Of a DNA stretch of 64,000 bases, positions 15,001-24,265 are shown one piece after another. The notes under the pieces were generated by a model that was not told where the DNA came from, ran no database searches, and saw nothing but the letters and a program-made list of their open reading frames with translations. The stretch's first letter is position 1. Every line of letters starts with the position of its first letter. The stretch lies in contig QEOQ01000207.1 of assembly GCA_010279815.1 (NCBI GenBank), forward strand, positions 344,962 through 408,961, written 5' to 3'. The stretch is from Brachionus plicatilis (lineage: Eukaryota > Rotifera > Eurotatoria > Ploima > Brachionidae). Made by a program: the position numbers and the translations under genes.

Positions 15001-18000
15001 CGCTCCAGCTTATACAATTGTCTCCAATAATTATTTACATCTTGATCGACCTGATCAGGCACCACCTTGCCCATGGGACCTTCCATCCAGTCTTTATGCT
15101 TATTGGTAAACTCGACGCCAATTTCATATAATTTAAGATAAGGCTGTAGATTGTTAAATGCTTGCAGTCTCAATGGATACTGAGTCAATTCCCACTTGAA
15201 CGCCTCTTCTTCGCTGTTAAATTGCTCAATTTTTTCATTAGCTACTGTTAATTTTTGCTCCAAGGACTGAGCTTTTTTGTAATACTTTGGCAAGTCCAAC
15301 ATTTCGCCACACTGGCTAAATTCTTCCACTTGTTTTGAGTAGTTTTCCAGTTCTTCTATGAATCTTTCGCGCTTTAGTTTCAGCGCCTCCTGAAATTGTA
15401 CGGTCTTGTCGGCCACTATTGAGCGATGTTCTTCGAATATTTGAGGCAAGCGGTCATTCCATGAAAATGTTTGATTGTTGGAGCGAATTTGTGCCGGCGA
15501 CAAGTTGGCATTGTCAAGAATAAATTCCAAGCGCAAACGAGCTTGGAACAATTTTTTGTCCAACTCATTGATAGTCTCAGTTTCGGCTTTTTTAACAGCT
15601 GTCACAAGTTCCATCAAATGAGCCGTATTTGATGGCGTTGTCAAGCATTTCTCTGCTATTGCTTCAAATTCTTGGCAAAGTCTAGAAAAAAAATATAACT
15701 TTTAATTATAAATTGTAAATTTTCAATATTTAATTATTAGTTATTATTCTTAACTATTAATTATTAATTTTAAATTCTTAATCATAAATTTTTGATTGTT
15801 AATTTTAACATTTAATTATATCTTATCGATTTTTAACTATTAATATTAATTTTCAATATTTAGTTATTAATTATTATTCTTAACTATTAGTTATTAATTG
15901 TAAATTTTTAATATTTAATTATTAATTATTAATTTTCAATATTTAATTATTAGTTATTATTCTTAACTATTAACTATTAATTTTTTATTTATAATTATTA
16001 ATTTTAAATTCTTAATTATTATTCTTAACTATTAATAATTAATTTTTAGTTATTAATTTTAATTTACTGTTTGTTTATCTCAAAGTGTTCGGACAGCATT
16101 TTGTCCATTAGTTTGTTGGCTATGCTCTCAGCTCGTTTGGCTAGCGAACGAATCAGTTCGTCGCAGTGTAGCTCAAACATTCCCACACGTACCACTTTTT
16201 GGCTATTGTAGGTAATTTCTTTGACCAAACGATGGTATTTTTTGTATTCTCTTTCGTATTCATTGAAATTGTGAGTTTCTTTGAGAAAAGCTTCCATGTC
16301 CTCCTCGGCTTTTTTCGAGATTAGCATGGAATATTTTTCAAATTGCTTCGAATGATTTACAGGACCTTCTGATTCCAGTCTTATCACTTCCGATATTTTG
16401 TTTTTGTGATCCTGAACAATGTTGGGCAAAATTACAGGCACTAAGCCGCCATGTGCCTCTTTTTTTAGGCCAGGTTGTTGCTACAAAATGTAAAAATTAA
16501 ATTTTAAATTTGAGTTTTTCCTAATTGTACCTGTATGGCTGAGTCAGAGTATAAACGAGTCTCTACTCTTGGTATGTGGGCACATGCTTTGATTATAATG
16601 TCGATCATGTTTAAAAATGAGACTTCGAAATCGGTGAAGGAAGGTTCGTACTTAATTTCGGTATCGGACAAAATCAAGCGTAGGATAAAACCAGGATGTT
16701 CGTATTGTCGGGTTGATTCTGGAAGAGGGACAAACAAAATTTCGTAATCAGACATGGATTTTAGACAAAGTGCTTGTAAATTTGCTGTCATTAAACAAGC
16801 GGCTGCGTCGAAAAAAGATTTTTGCTTGGCTGGTTCTGTTGTACTTGGTACCAGCTTTCGCTTGTTGCCTTGATAAAAAATGTTCTGTACCTCGGTGAAC
16901 CATCTTATGGAGATAATAATTAGAGATTAAATGTTTAAAGAAAAAATGTGTTTTTTTCTAATAAGTCCTAATAAATAATTTTTGATTTTAAATTGAAAAA
17001 AATTAGCCGTACATTTCTTTTTTTTCTTCCTTACTTTTCTTCATTCATTTTTTTAATTTAAGTTAAGAAAAGGAAAGGAAGAAAACGTAAAGGTTAGTTA
17101 GTTTGATTTTTAGTTATACATTCAGAAGTCAAAATTTGTTATTTTTGTTATTTTTTTTATCAATTTTATTTTTGAATGGAAAATATACTTCTTCAAAATA
17201 AATTAATTGAAAAAAATTAATTTTTGTTGATTTTTTTAAATATGATTATTATTATATTATATTCAGAATTTTTAAATTAAAATTTTTTTAACATGCCAAA
17301 TTTGACCAAAATAAATCTTTTTTGTCTAAAGCATAATTTGCACCATTTTTATTTTTTTTTTGAGTCTTGTTTTGAATAATTTTTGAAAAAATTAAAGATA
17401 TCATCAGTCAACAAAATTCTTGTTATATGAAGCTAATTTCAATTTATTAGGATTATGTTCAAGAGATTTTTTAATTAAATACAATTTGTTGAAAAAGATG
17501 TAACTATTTTGCGAATTATTTTAGAATAACTTGATTTTAGAATTTTGAAAAATAGCAAGATCTATTGGCACAAGCACTAGCTAATAATCTCATTTTTAAA
17601 ATTATCAAATTCAAGACTGCAAATATTTCAGTTTATAATTTAAAGTTTTTATTTTTTTTCTTTATCTTTTTGCCTATGAGGCTTGGAACTAATAAACAAT
17701 AATAAAAATAATATTTTAGAAATATCAATTAAAAGCATAAATGATAAACCTTATTTTTGAAAATTTTTGAAATATATTTTGTAAACTGTATTCAAAAGAG
17801 TTTGCAAAATATCTAAAAGAGTAAAGTTGCAAAGAGTGTAAGTTTGAGAAAAATCAAGATAATTTTGAAATTAAATGTGCATTTTGATTTAATGCGTCAT
17901 TTTGTTACAGAAAGCTAAATAAAGTCTTAAATAGAGGTTATTCAAAAATTCATCTAGTAAATATTATTTTAACTTTAGAATTTTTTACTGTATGAAAAAT

Positions 18001-20426
18001 GAATGTCTTTTCAAATTTCATTCTAATTTTTAGCTTTTTAAACTTGACTGTAACTGCTCAACCATTGGCAAATCCTTTAAATGATCTTGTAAATTCACTC
18101 ATTGAAAAACTTAAACCTGAATTTCGAAGACATCGTGCACGATTTCGGCCATATGGACAGCAATTCGGGTCCCCTATGATAATGGCACGAGATACTGAAA
18201 ATTTTAGTAAATTAAATTTTCATAGGTTTAATGGATTAACATTTAAATTATTTAGATGCTAATCTAGAGCTATGCTCAGCTGAATGTATTTACACTATAG
18301 ACAATTTATTTTGTAGTGGAATAGATGACCAAGAGAAGCAAGTTTTTGTTGAATGTGAATCGATTTTGAAATTAAATGGTACTAGTTTTAGTCTTGACAA
18401 TGCATTTTGGATAAGTACAATGAAACTTGGTTATTTAAATGATCAAATAAATTTAAAATTCAATTTACATGCTCAAATAGAGAATAAACATAAACTTAAA
18501 AGCAATATTCAATTCATCGATAACAATCATTTTGAGATTTTTTCTCTCCACCTTTCTGACTGGTCTAATGAAAATGGAATTGCCGTTAAAGACCCTAAAT
18601 GCTTTTCTAAAATTACAAAATTCTTTTCGATTTTAAAAAGAAATGACTTAAGTCAAGATCATAGACAAAGAAAATCAGTGAGAACACTTGCAAAAATTGT
18701 TATTTTATAATTAATGTTGTATATTTAGTTTTATCTTTTAATTTTCTAGTGAAATAAATTTTTTAATTCCAAAAAATTTTTTTTAAATATTTTAAATTAA
18801 TTCTTAAAAACTAAATATCTAGCAGAAATAATTTTAAAAAAATGGAAATTATTTTTATGTTATCCTGAAAAAATATCTTTATATCAAAGAAGGTTAGTAG
18901 AATATAAATTTGACTCTCTTGATAATTGTTTTAGTAAAAGCTTTTGTAAATAAAATAAAAAAAAACACATTATTTTAATTTTCTATCTTAAAAGAATTCA
19001 ACTTGATTTAAAATTTAAGAAATCCTTTATTCCTAATTAAAGATGGAATTAAATTTTAAAATTTTTGTTGACTAAAATTTACAAGCAATAAAAATTATTT
19101 TCTTAAATCCAAGCAAAATATTTTTCATATTAAAAAAGATTAATTTTTTAGGAATTTTTTCACTTGAAATTAGGGTTAAAATTTTGCTTCTAATTTTCAA
19201 TTTACCTCAATTATTTAGATTAATTTCAAAATAGATAATTATGAATTATAGATCTTAAAAATTAAAATTGCTAATTACTTTTTGGCTAATTGATCCTTGG
19301 CAAATTCAATATTCTTCATACAAGTATTCATAAAAATTGGCAAATCAAGAGCACTTTGCTCATTTTGAAATTCACTGATGTCAATCATTCTTAGTTTGTC
19401 GAAAGAAGAGTACCATAACTTCAGCACTTGAGACATACATGGGTTTATTGAGTGCAGATTTTTGTATATTTCATATCGAGCTTTTTCAAAGCTGGCGTGC
19501 CAAGGTTTTGGCACTAATTCCAATTCTTGTTTGTACTCTGGAATTTTTTGCTTACTTGTTTGATCACTTTCGTTTTCTCTCGAATCACGCAACACAAAAT
19601 CTACAATAGCTTTTTTGACACTGAGCAAATAATCATCTTTAACTTCGTCACTCAAGTCAGCAACATACTGTGGATAATTATTAAGCAGTTTATTTGTTAT
19701 CAAAGCTTTCATGTTTTTAATTCGAACATCTTCCAATGGAGCAACATGAACTGTATCTATACCATTATGAATGTAGTAGTAGTATCTTAGAATGTCTTTT
19801 TCGACATTTTTCGGATCTTCTTCCGCTTTTATTTCTTCACTGTCATTTTCATTTTCTTCGCTATTATCACTTTTCAAAAAATTGATTTTATTTTCCTCTT
19901 GCCTAAAATTTGAGAAATTAATAATTGAAAATTGTAAATTTGGCTGCAAATTTTACATTATTATGTCCACCAGATTTTTTCGGAAGTCCTCACGGTTTTT
20001 TTTCAAATGCTCCGTATTCTTGATACCATTTGACGGAGCATTTATTTTGACTTGTTTGCGTGGCTTTAACTCTTCGAGTTTATATTTTTTAGGATCTCCT
20101 TTACAAAGAATTTTAATTGATAAAATAAAGAAAAAGAATCTAAAACTAAATTCTTACTTGCATTTATTTCTTTGATTAAATCAAACGAGTTTTTGCCCGC
20201 TTGATTCTCTTTCGGGTTCAATTGAAGATCTAGTTTTGAGTTTGGATCTACCCATGATTGCTTGAGACGTTTTTCTGGTAGTTGGGGTAAGTTTTTTATC
20301 GGATCTTCGGTATATTTACCCGCTTTTCTGATATTTAAAGAAGGCAGCTATGAAGAAAATAAAAATTGAAAAAATTTTAATTTTTGAAAACTGGAATCAA
20401 CTGCTTACCGATTCAAGTCCAGCCAT
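8..20426 (-). CDS. DNAH7: Axonemal dynein heavy chain, single-headed inner-arm type (DNAH7/DNAH3/DNAH12 class), last exon off window
   Basis: This is the motor subunit of an inner dynein arm; it hydrolyses ATP to slide doublet microtubules in motile cilia. Exons, 5' to 3': 20426-20409, 20347-20158, 20098-19957, 19902-19279, 16903-16531, 16480-16068, 15681-9885, 7720-7491, 7427-7238, 4340-3492, 3434-3117, 3011-522 and 464-8. Every junction is GT..AG and every phase agrees, giving 4030 codons plus one base. The family is about 4,000 residues, so only some ten residues remain beyond base 1. P-loops are GPAGTGKT (AAA1, ~1330), GSPFGGKT (AAA2, ~1611), GPTGTGKS (AAA3, ~1994) and GVGGSGRQS (AAA4, ~2358). 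The coiled-coil stalk and microtubule-binding tip lie in exon 10 (residues 2660-2942). The start is MAGLES at 20426. The third-last intron (3435-3491) is 57 nt, in frame and free of stops. Assignment among DNAH3, 7 and 12 is from memory. Confidence 0.96.
4341..5517. other. 3' part of dynein intron, downstream of the nested P450
   Basis: AT-rich sequence between the acceptor of dynein exon 10 and the P450 stop codon. No coding exon is visible on either strand; the short open frame at 4405-4611 has no family resemblance. The P450 3' untranslated region must lie here. A minus-strand AATAAA-like run occurs near 5380-5390. Confidence 0.5.
5518..7164 (-). CDS. Cytochrome P450, CYP2 clan, intronless, nested in a dynein intron
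   Basis: This is a microsomal haem-thiolate monooxygenase of 548 residues; the substrate is unknown. Residues 1-17 form an N-terminal membrane anchor, followed by a proline-rich hinge ([12 protein letters not shown], about 29-40), which is typical of CYP2-clan enzymes. The I-helix oxygen-binding motif AGTET is at 352-356, the K-helix ExxR (ETMR) at 409-412, and FRPERF at 462-467. The haem loop [10 protein letters not shown] is at 484-493 with ligand Cys491. All canonical residues are present, so the gene looks functional. An extra basic, serine-rich segment of about 50 residues precedes the I-helix. The gene lies on the same strand as its host dynein, entirely inside the intron 4341-7237, which interrupts the stalk coding region. 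It has no introns although most of its neighbours do, so it may be a retrocopy. A TATA box stands 34 bp before the ATG. Confidence 0.95.
   Translation of the reverse strand: MFLFITALVLITFYYLFKKPRESSDLSVPNGPRGLPLLGNILQLGDRPHEKMFEWSQKYGPIFKVYLGSELVVVLNGTDTVREAFIENAEEFAGRPKLYMIHTTLKGKGLISSPFNSDFNEHKKFLQSSLNKFGRRRSSLEINCLQTIRETLDEYRERIDSNFEYTNSQMRNNISRIASQNVLTMTFGTRMHDKRLFSHLMDLITENFENTAVAAAFNFLPITRIFKSFILRNVLRCSEFLNNLISEKLEEYHDDMDQFDLPSEKYESNIIECYLKELLNSVCLYDKTIAESLYATDRSASYNCLSRRLTEKRRSSLSIELVNNMSKIRRKSRFTSFSFDHLSSIVQDLFIAGTETISTSINWAIIYAAKYLEYQDKLVSEIDQVLGKEKLPTESDRSKLNFVQAFLNETMRIISAGPILVPRSTTKDVVFQGCKIPENTFIMANIWSCMRDPDYWSEPNEFRPERFLDKNGNFECKNPAMMPFSVGKRACIGENIARLQIFLIFTSLLQKFHFSFANSAELNDVKLMKGIPGVGLSPPHISLKLKLR
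7198..7204 (-). promoter_or_regulatory. TATA box of the nested P450
   Basis: TATAAAA on the minus strand, 34 bp upstream of the P450 ATG (7164) and inside the dynein intron, about 34 bp past the dynein splice donor (GTAAGT at 7237-7232). Transcription would start close to the ATG and leave a very short leader. The motif is seen directly; its use is inferred. Confidence 0.55.
7721..9884. other. 2.2-kb dynein intron filled with repeat sequence
   Basis: The intron lies between dynein exons 7720-7491 and 15681-9885. No coding exon is visible. It contains a TIR-bounded palindromic element (8277-9024, described separately); the rest is low-complexity AT sequence. Confidence 0.7.
8277..9024. repeat. 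TIR-bounded element with a large internal palindrome
   Basis: The terminal motif TTTTTGGTAGCAGCTAATTA at 8278-8297 recurs inverted at 9003-9023, and again at 8900-8919. Between them lies a near-perfect palindrome. The sequence from about 8508 to 8660 is repeated in reverse complement from about 8680 to 8838, with few mismatches over roughly 150 bp. No transposase reading frame is present. This fits a non-autonomous fold-back or MITE-like element, possibly one inserted into another. No clear target duplication was seen. Confidence 0.6.
15682..16067. repeat. Dynein intron made of degenerate AT tandem repeat
   Basis: The whole 386-bp intron consists of diverged copies of TTAATTATTAATTTT-like units. 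A longer unit containing TTTTCAATATTTA followed by TTATTATTCTTAACTATTA is recognisable near 15717, 15850 and 15930. This is a minisatellite-like intron, and its length is probably variable between individuals. Confidence 0.7.
16904..17998. other. Dynein intron segment upstream of the nested secreted-protein gene
   Basis: AT-rich intron sequence between dynein exon 16903-16531 and the plus-strand gene starting at 17999. No exon or structured element was recognised. It must contain the promoter of the nested gene; no convincing TATA box was found. Confidence 0.5.
17999..18710 (+). CDS. Unrecognised secreted protein, nested antisense in a dynein intron
   Basis: Two exons, 17999-18206 and 18256-18710, are joined across a 49-bp GTAAAT..TTTAG intron and encode 220 residues. 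The first ~20 residues are a clear signal peptide: a hydrophobic stretch ending near VTAQPLA. An arginine-rich patch follows ([14 protein letters not shown]). Cysteines lie at about 76, 80, 89, 103 and ~190, so disulphide bonding is plausible. I do not recognise the family. A polyadenylation signal (AATAAA) lies at 18753-18758. The gene sits on the strand opposite to the dynein, inside the intron 16904-19278. Without splicing the first frame would end after 87 residues. The splice choice rests on phase and on the coherent downstream frame. It could be a peptide precursor or a lineage-specific secreted protein; no function is claimed. Confidence 0.6.
18711..19278. other. Remaining dynein intron sequence
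   Basis: AT-rich sequence containing the 3' untranslated region and AATAAA signal (18753-18758) of the nested gene. Nothing else was recognised up to the dynein splice donor at 19278-19277. Confidence 0.5.
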
Positions 20427-21062
20427 TTTAAATTAATCTCATGTTATGAATTAAATTTTTTTTAAAAACAGTTAAAATTCTAAAATTTTGATAAAAATTT
20501 TTGAAGCTTTTTAACAAAACAATAAATTTAACAAGTTCCTTCCAAGAATTAAATAAAATATTGCAAAATAAGTCTTTTTCGTTCTTTTGTTCATCTTTGG
20601 TTAGTGAACAGAGAAAAGTTTATTATAAAGTTTTTAATTTTAGTTGCCTGACAACCGTTTAAATTTGAGCTAATAGCTGCTAAATTCTCTCAAGAGAGCA
20701 ATTTAAAATCTAAAAAATTATCTTTCTCTTAAATAAAAAGAATTAAGATGAGTCCTAAATGGTCAAACGGATACCAATACCTTAGCTATTAATCTTCAAA
20801 AATATCTTTTTATTTTTTTTTGCTTAAAATTAAATGCTCCCAGTAGATTTTTAAGCAAAACATAAACAAGCTAATTTTTAAAATTTTCTAAATTTTGGTA
20901 ACTATAGAAATTTTATTATAAAACTCGAGGTTAAGGTTAATCTAGCAATTTCTAATTAAAAGCCTACATCCTGTTGTATACTAGTTCTGATTTTTTCAAG
21001 TTTTGTTTTTCTCTCATTCTTCAAAATTTTGAATTCAAATTAAATACAAAAGTCTATCCATC
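20427..21062. promoter_or_regulatory. Divergent promoter between dynein heavy chain and DAW1
   Basis: This is a 636-bp spacer between the two start codons (dynein ATG at 20426 reading left, DAW1 ATG at 21063 reading right). No other gene fits in it. It carries one RFX X-box at 20643-20655, 217 bp from the dynein start and 408 bp from the DAW1 start. Both products act in motile cilia, so shared control is likely. Confidence 0.75.
20643..20655. promoter_or_regulatory. RFX X-box (ciliary gene control element)
   Basis: GTTGCCTGACAAC matches the imperfect inverted repeat bound by RFX transcription factors: RYYNYY, a 1-nt spacer, then RRNRAC. X-boxes of this form mark promoters of ciliary genes in nematodes, flies and vertebrates. 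The site is symmetric and lies between two ciliary genes. Confidence 0.75.
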
Positions 21063-23346
21063 ATGAAACTGAAGAGATTTTTGCTTCGTTATTATCCGCC
21101 AGGTAAGCACTTTAATTTTGTTCTAAAATTTGCTCAAAATTTTCGGTCTAGGAATTATTCTTGAATATGAACAACAAAACGTTTTAAAAACTAAAAGCAT
21201 TGACCTTCTAGATCTCAAACCAAAGTTTGTACTAAATTATTTTCTAAATGAAAAATTATTCAAACTTTTTACGTCTAGTACTAATGTTGAAGAAGTAGTT
21301 GAGGAAATTTCTAAAAAAGAGCCATTGATTACAAATTCCAGAAAAGAACAAGTTGCTCAGCTTGTTTTAAGTATTTTTTTTGCCATTGGTGCCAAATAAA
21401 TGATAAAACTGGGACTTTTTAGGACTACAACAAAAAATATCTCAACCAGATGATCGCTATTTTTACTTGTTCAAAGTATTACGAGCACACATCTTGCCAT
21501 TAACCAATGTTGGTTTCAACAAATCTGGTTCATGGTAAATATTTTATAAATTAAACTAGACCAATTTTAAGTATTTGAATAAATTTTCCTTTTAGTTTTA
21601 TTACCGGAAGTTATGACCGTACATGCAAAGTTTGGGATACCGCTTCTGGAGAAGAACTTCATACATTAGACGGGCACAGGAACGTGGTTTATGCCATTGG
21701 TTTTAATAACCCATATGGGTAAATTTTTCATTTTTTATATTTTGAATAAAATTTAATTTTGAAATTAATTTAAAAGGGATAAAATTGCCACCGGTTCTTT
21801 TGACAAAACTTGTAAATTATGGAGCACTGAAAGCGGAAAGTGTTTTCATACATTTAAGGGTCATAATTCTGAAATTGTTTGCCTTGGTTTCGACCCTCAG
21901 AGTACTATTCTAGCAACTGGTAGCATGGACAATACCGCTAAGCTGTGGGATATCGAGACAGGAAAAGAACTTTCAACTTTAAGTGTAACTAAAAAATTAT
22001 ATATTTATAACTTTAATATTTTTGAATGAATTCTTTTATTAAAATAGGGCCATAGTGCAGAAATTATTTCATTAGGATTTAACACCAAAGGAGACCAAAT
22101 AATTACTGGTTCATTCGATCACACAGTTTCGGTCTGGGATGTCAATAGTGGACAGTAATATTTTTTTCTATTTAAAAAATTGTTTTATAGCTAGCGTTTA
22201 TTTAAAATTTATGTTAAATTAATTTTAAATAAGTCGACTTTAAAGTTCAATTTTAACTGATAATAACAAAATATCTCTATCGGATAGCTAAATTAAGGAC
22301 ATAAATAAAAATAAAGATCATATTAAAATCTTAATTTTTCTCGATTTTAGAAATTTATTTTGCAATTAAAATAATGCTTATGAAATTTTAAACGTTAGTT
22401 TATTTTTCTTAATTTTATTTCCTTTAAAAAATTTTTAAAAAGAATAATTTTCAAAATTAATCTATAAATTAATATATTTATTTTACATTAAAAAATTTAC
22501 TTTTAAATAAATAATAATGTCTATTTAACTCTATAATCTTATCAGACAATACTCTCTTATTTTTGTAATTTTCCTTTTATAGCGCAATGTGCTACCATAG
22601 GCGATCTCCTAGTAGACCGCCTCCACTAGCTTGCTTGCCGTAGCTTATTGTTATTTTCATTATTATAAACTGAATTATCTTTTTTTTTATTTTTAGAGCA
22701 GAAATAAAAAATTCCTTTATAATTAAAATTTAAGTTATTAATATCAACGGAATTTAAAGCCTTTAGGAATTTGCTAAAAATATTTATCGACTTAATTTTA
22801 GGCGTATTCATTCATTAATTGGACATAAAGCGGAAATAAGCAGTGCTCAATTTAACTGGGACTGTTCAATGATAATTACTGGAAGTATGGACAGGACATG
22901 TAAAGTTTGGGACGCAGGTTCTGGTCAATGCATTGGAGTTTTGGTAGGGCACGAAGACGAAGTATTAGATGTAGTATTTGACTTCACTGGGCAATACATA
23001 GCTACTGCATCGGCTGATTGTACAGCAAGAATTTACAATGCTTTCACTCATGAATTGATAACCAAGCTTGAAGGACATCAAGGAGAAATATCTAAGGTGA
23101 TTAGTTGTACTTTTTTAAGCAATTTTAAAGGTAAAGAATTGTTTTTAGATTTCATTTAATCCTCAAGGAACAAGAATTATTACTGCTAGCGCAGATAAAA
23201 CAGCTAGAATTTGGGATCCATTGACTGGAGAATGTAAACAAATTCTCGAAGGACATACTGATGAAATATTTAGCTGTGCGTTTAATTATGAAGGAAACAC
23301 TATCATTACTGGATCGAAAGACAATACCTGTAGGATTTGGAGATGA
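21063..23346 (+). CDS. DAW1: Dynein assembly factor with WD repeats 1 (DAW1/ODA16/WDR69)
   Basis: DAW1 is a WD40 adaptor that links outer-arm dynein to intraflagellar transport for delivery into cilia. Eight exons were placed: 21063-21102, 21152-21370, 21423-21534, 21596-21718, 21777-21984, 22048-22154, 22802-23096 and 23149-23346. All phases agree, giving 433 residues against about 415 in vertebrates. The N-terminus [14 protein letters not shown] and the block [18 protein letters not shown] are hallmarks of this family. Eight WD repeats follow, with motifs such as [25 protein letters not shown] and [12 protein letters not shown], the last closing the protein. Most introns are short; intron 6 (22155-22801) is 647 bp and holds a GC-rich structured patch. 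A polyadenylation signal lies at 23453-23458. The gene is head-to-head with a dynein heavy chain, which fits its role. Confidence 0.97.
22581..22644. other. GC-rich foldable patch in DAW1 intron 6, possible structured RNA
   Basis: In an otherwise extremely AT-rich intron, about 64 bp are GC-rich and self-complementary. AGCGC/GTGCT can form a small hairpin with loop AAT (22581-22593). AGGCGATCT (22599-22607) pairs with AGACCGCCT (22614-22622) with one mismatch and a 6-nt loop. GCTAC (22591-22595) pairs with GTAGC (22640-22644) as a closing stem; this competes with the first hairpin. No tRNA A or B box is visible. It could be an intronic non-coding RNA or a transposon remnant. Confidence 0.4.
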
Positions 23347-23806
23347 AATATCTGTTAATAACAAATCATTATGGTTATGACATAAAACGTTTTTCTATAT
23401 GTTATTGGTTGTATTCTCTTTTTTAAAAAATATTTTAATTTTTCCAAATATCAATAAAATTTTTCATAAATATAAAAAAGTGTTCAAGTCTGAAAAATCT
23501 TGAGATTCAATCGAAAAAAATTAAATCATCAAACTAGATCCATTATACAAATAATAAAATTTAAATCAAATAAATTTTAAAGCTTAATTTTAAGTGAGAC
23601 AATAAAAATTTGTGTTTCAAAATTACATATTAACAAAAGTGATTGCTTTTAGCTTCTTTATGAATAAAAATCTCTTGGGTTAGCTTCAATTTAAATCAAA
23701 AACAATTTAAAAATCACGGTTAATTTAATTGGTATAATTTAAAATAATGAATATAAAAAGAGATCGTTTTAATTTTTTATTATTTTAAAATTTTATTTTT
23801 AAAGAA
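23347..23806. other. Spacer between DAW1 and the neuropeptide gene
   Basis: Contains the DAW1 3' end with AATAAA at 23453-23458 and the promoter of the next gene, including a TATA box at 23752-23758. Nothing else was recognised. Confidence 0.6.
23752..23758 (+). promoter_or_regulatory. TATA box of the neuropeptide precursor gene
   Basis: TATAAAA stands 49 bp before the ATG at 23807. The spacing would put the transcription start about 20 bp upstream of the start codon. TATA promoters are common for tissue-specific peptide genes. Confidence 0.5.
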
Positions 23807-24265
23807 ATGATAAGAACTGTTTTTTACCATGTTTTTCTCATCGTCCTCCCGATTTTAATTTGTTCTTCTTCAATTATTGACAATAATTCTAAAACAAGAA
23901 GTTTCGATGGTCATGTTGGAAAATTAAGCAATCCTGTGAAAAGACATTTGTTGAAGAGAATTCAGATCCCGTTCAAATGGGGAAAGCGTTCATTATTTGC
24001 AAATACCAATTCCAAAGAATTTTGTTCCGATTTTTTTGCAGTGTTGATAACTCAAAACAGAAGAGAATTAAAACGATTGAGAGAACTTGATATTAGTCAA
24101 GTTTATCATGAATGTTTTAACTATATGCTTGGCTTGAATTCTTTTGAAGTTGATTCAGAAAATGACCAATTCAGTGAGCATTCGCTAAACGACGAGATAT
24201 CTATTGTAGGAGATACACGAGCAGAGTTGCTTAAACGATCGAACATTCCTTTTAGATGGGGTTAA
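23807..24265 (+). CDS. Neuropeptide precursor with two W-amide peptides
   Basis: A 152-residue precursor in one exon. Residues 1-20 form a signal peptide. Dibasic sites at 45-46 and 50-51 and at 60-61 release IQIPFKWG (52-59), whose Gly59 is an amide donor, giving IQIPFKW-amide. The last dibasic site (143-144) releases SNIPFRWG, which ends exactly at the stop codon and would give SNIPFRW-amide. The two peptides share IPF(K/R)W-amide. Between them lies a spacer with Cys73 and Cys103, perhaps one disulphide. The layout (signal peptide, dibasic cleavage, glycine amidation, repeated peptide) is that of a neuropeptide gene. I do not recognise the mature peptide as a named family; it differs from APGW-amide, GLW-amide and the MIP/allatostatin-B W(X6)W-amides. 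A splice donor at the end (GG|GTTAAG) that would extend the protein cannot be excluded. Confidence 0.78.
   Translation: MIRTVFYHVFLIVLPILICSSSIIDNNSKTRSFDGHVGKLSNPVKRHLLKRIQIPFKWGKRSLFANTNSKEFCSDFFAVLITQNRRELKRLRELDISQVYHECFNYMLGLNSFEVDSENDQFSEHSLNDEISIVGDTRAELLKRSNIPFRWG

Noticed and set aside
9837..15644. Treating the large dynein exon as a separate gene starting near 15644
   Set aside because: The apparent start codon is TTG, not ATG. Upstream exons continue the family sequence in phase back to an ATG at 20426.
19279..20426. A separate gene upstream of the dynein
   Set aside because: The frame contains the dynein N-terminal block [18 protein letters not shown], and its donor phase joins exactly to the exon at 16903. 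It is the 5' end of the same gene.
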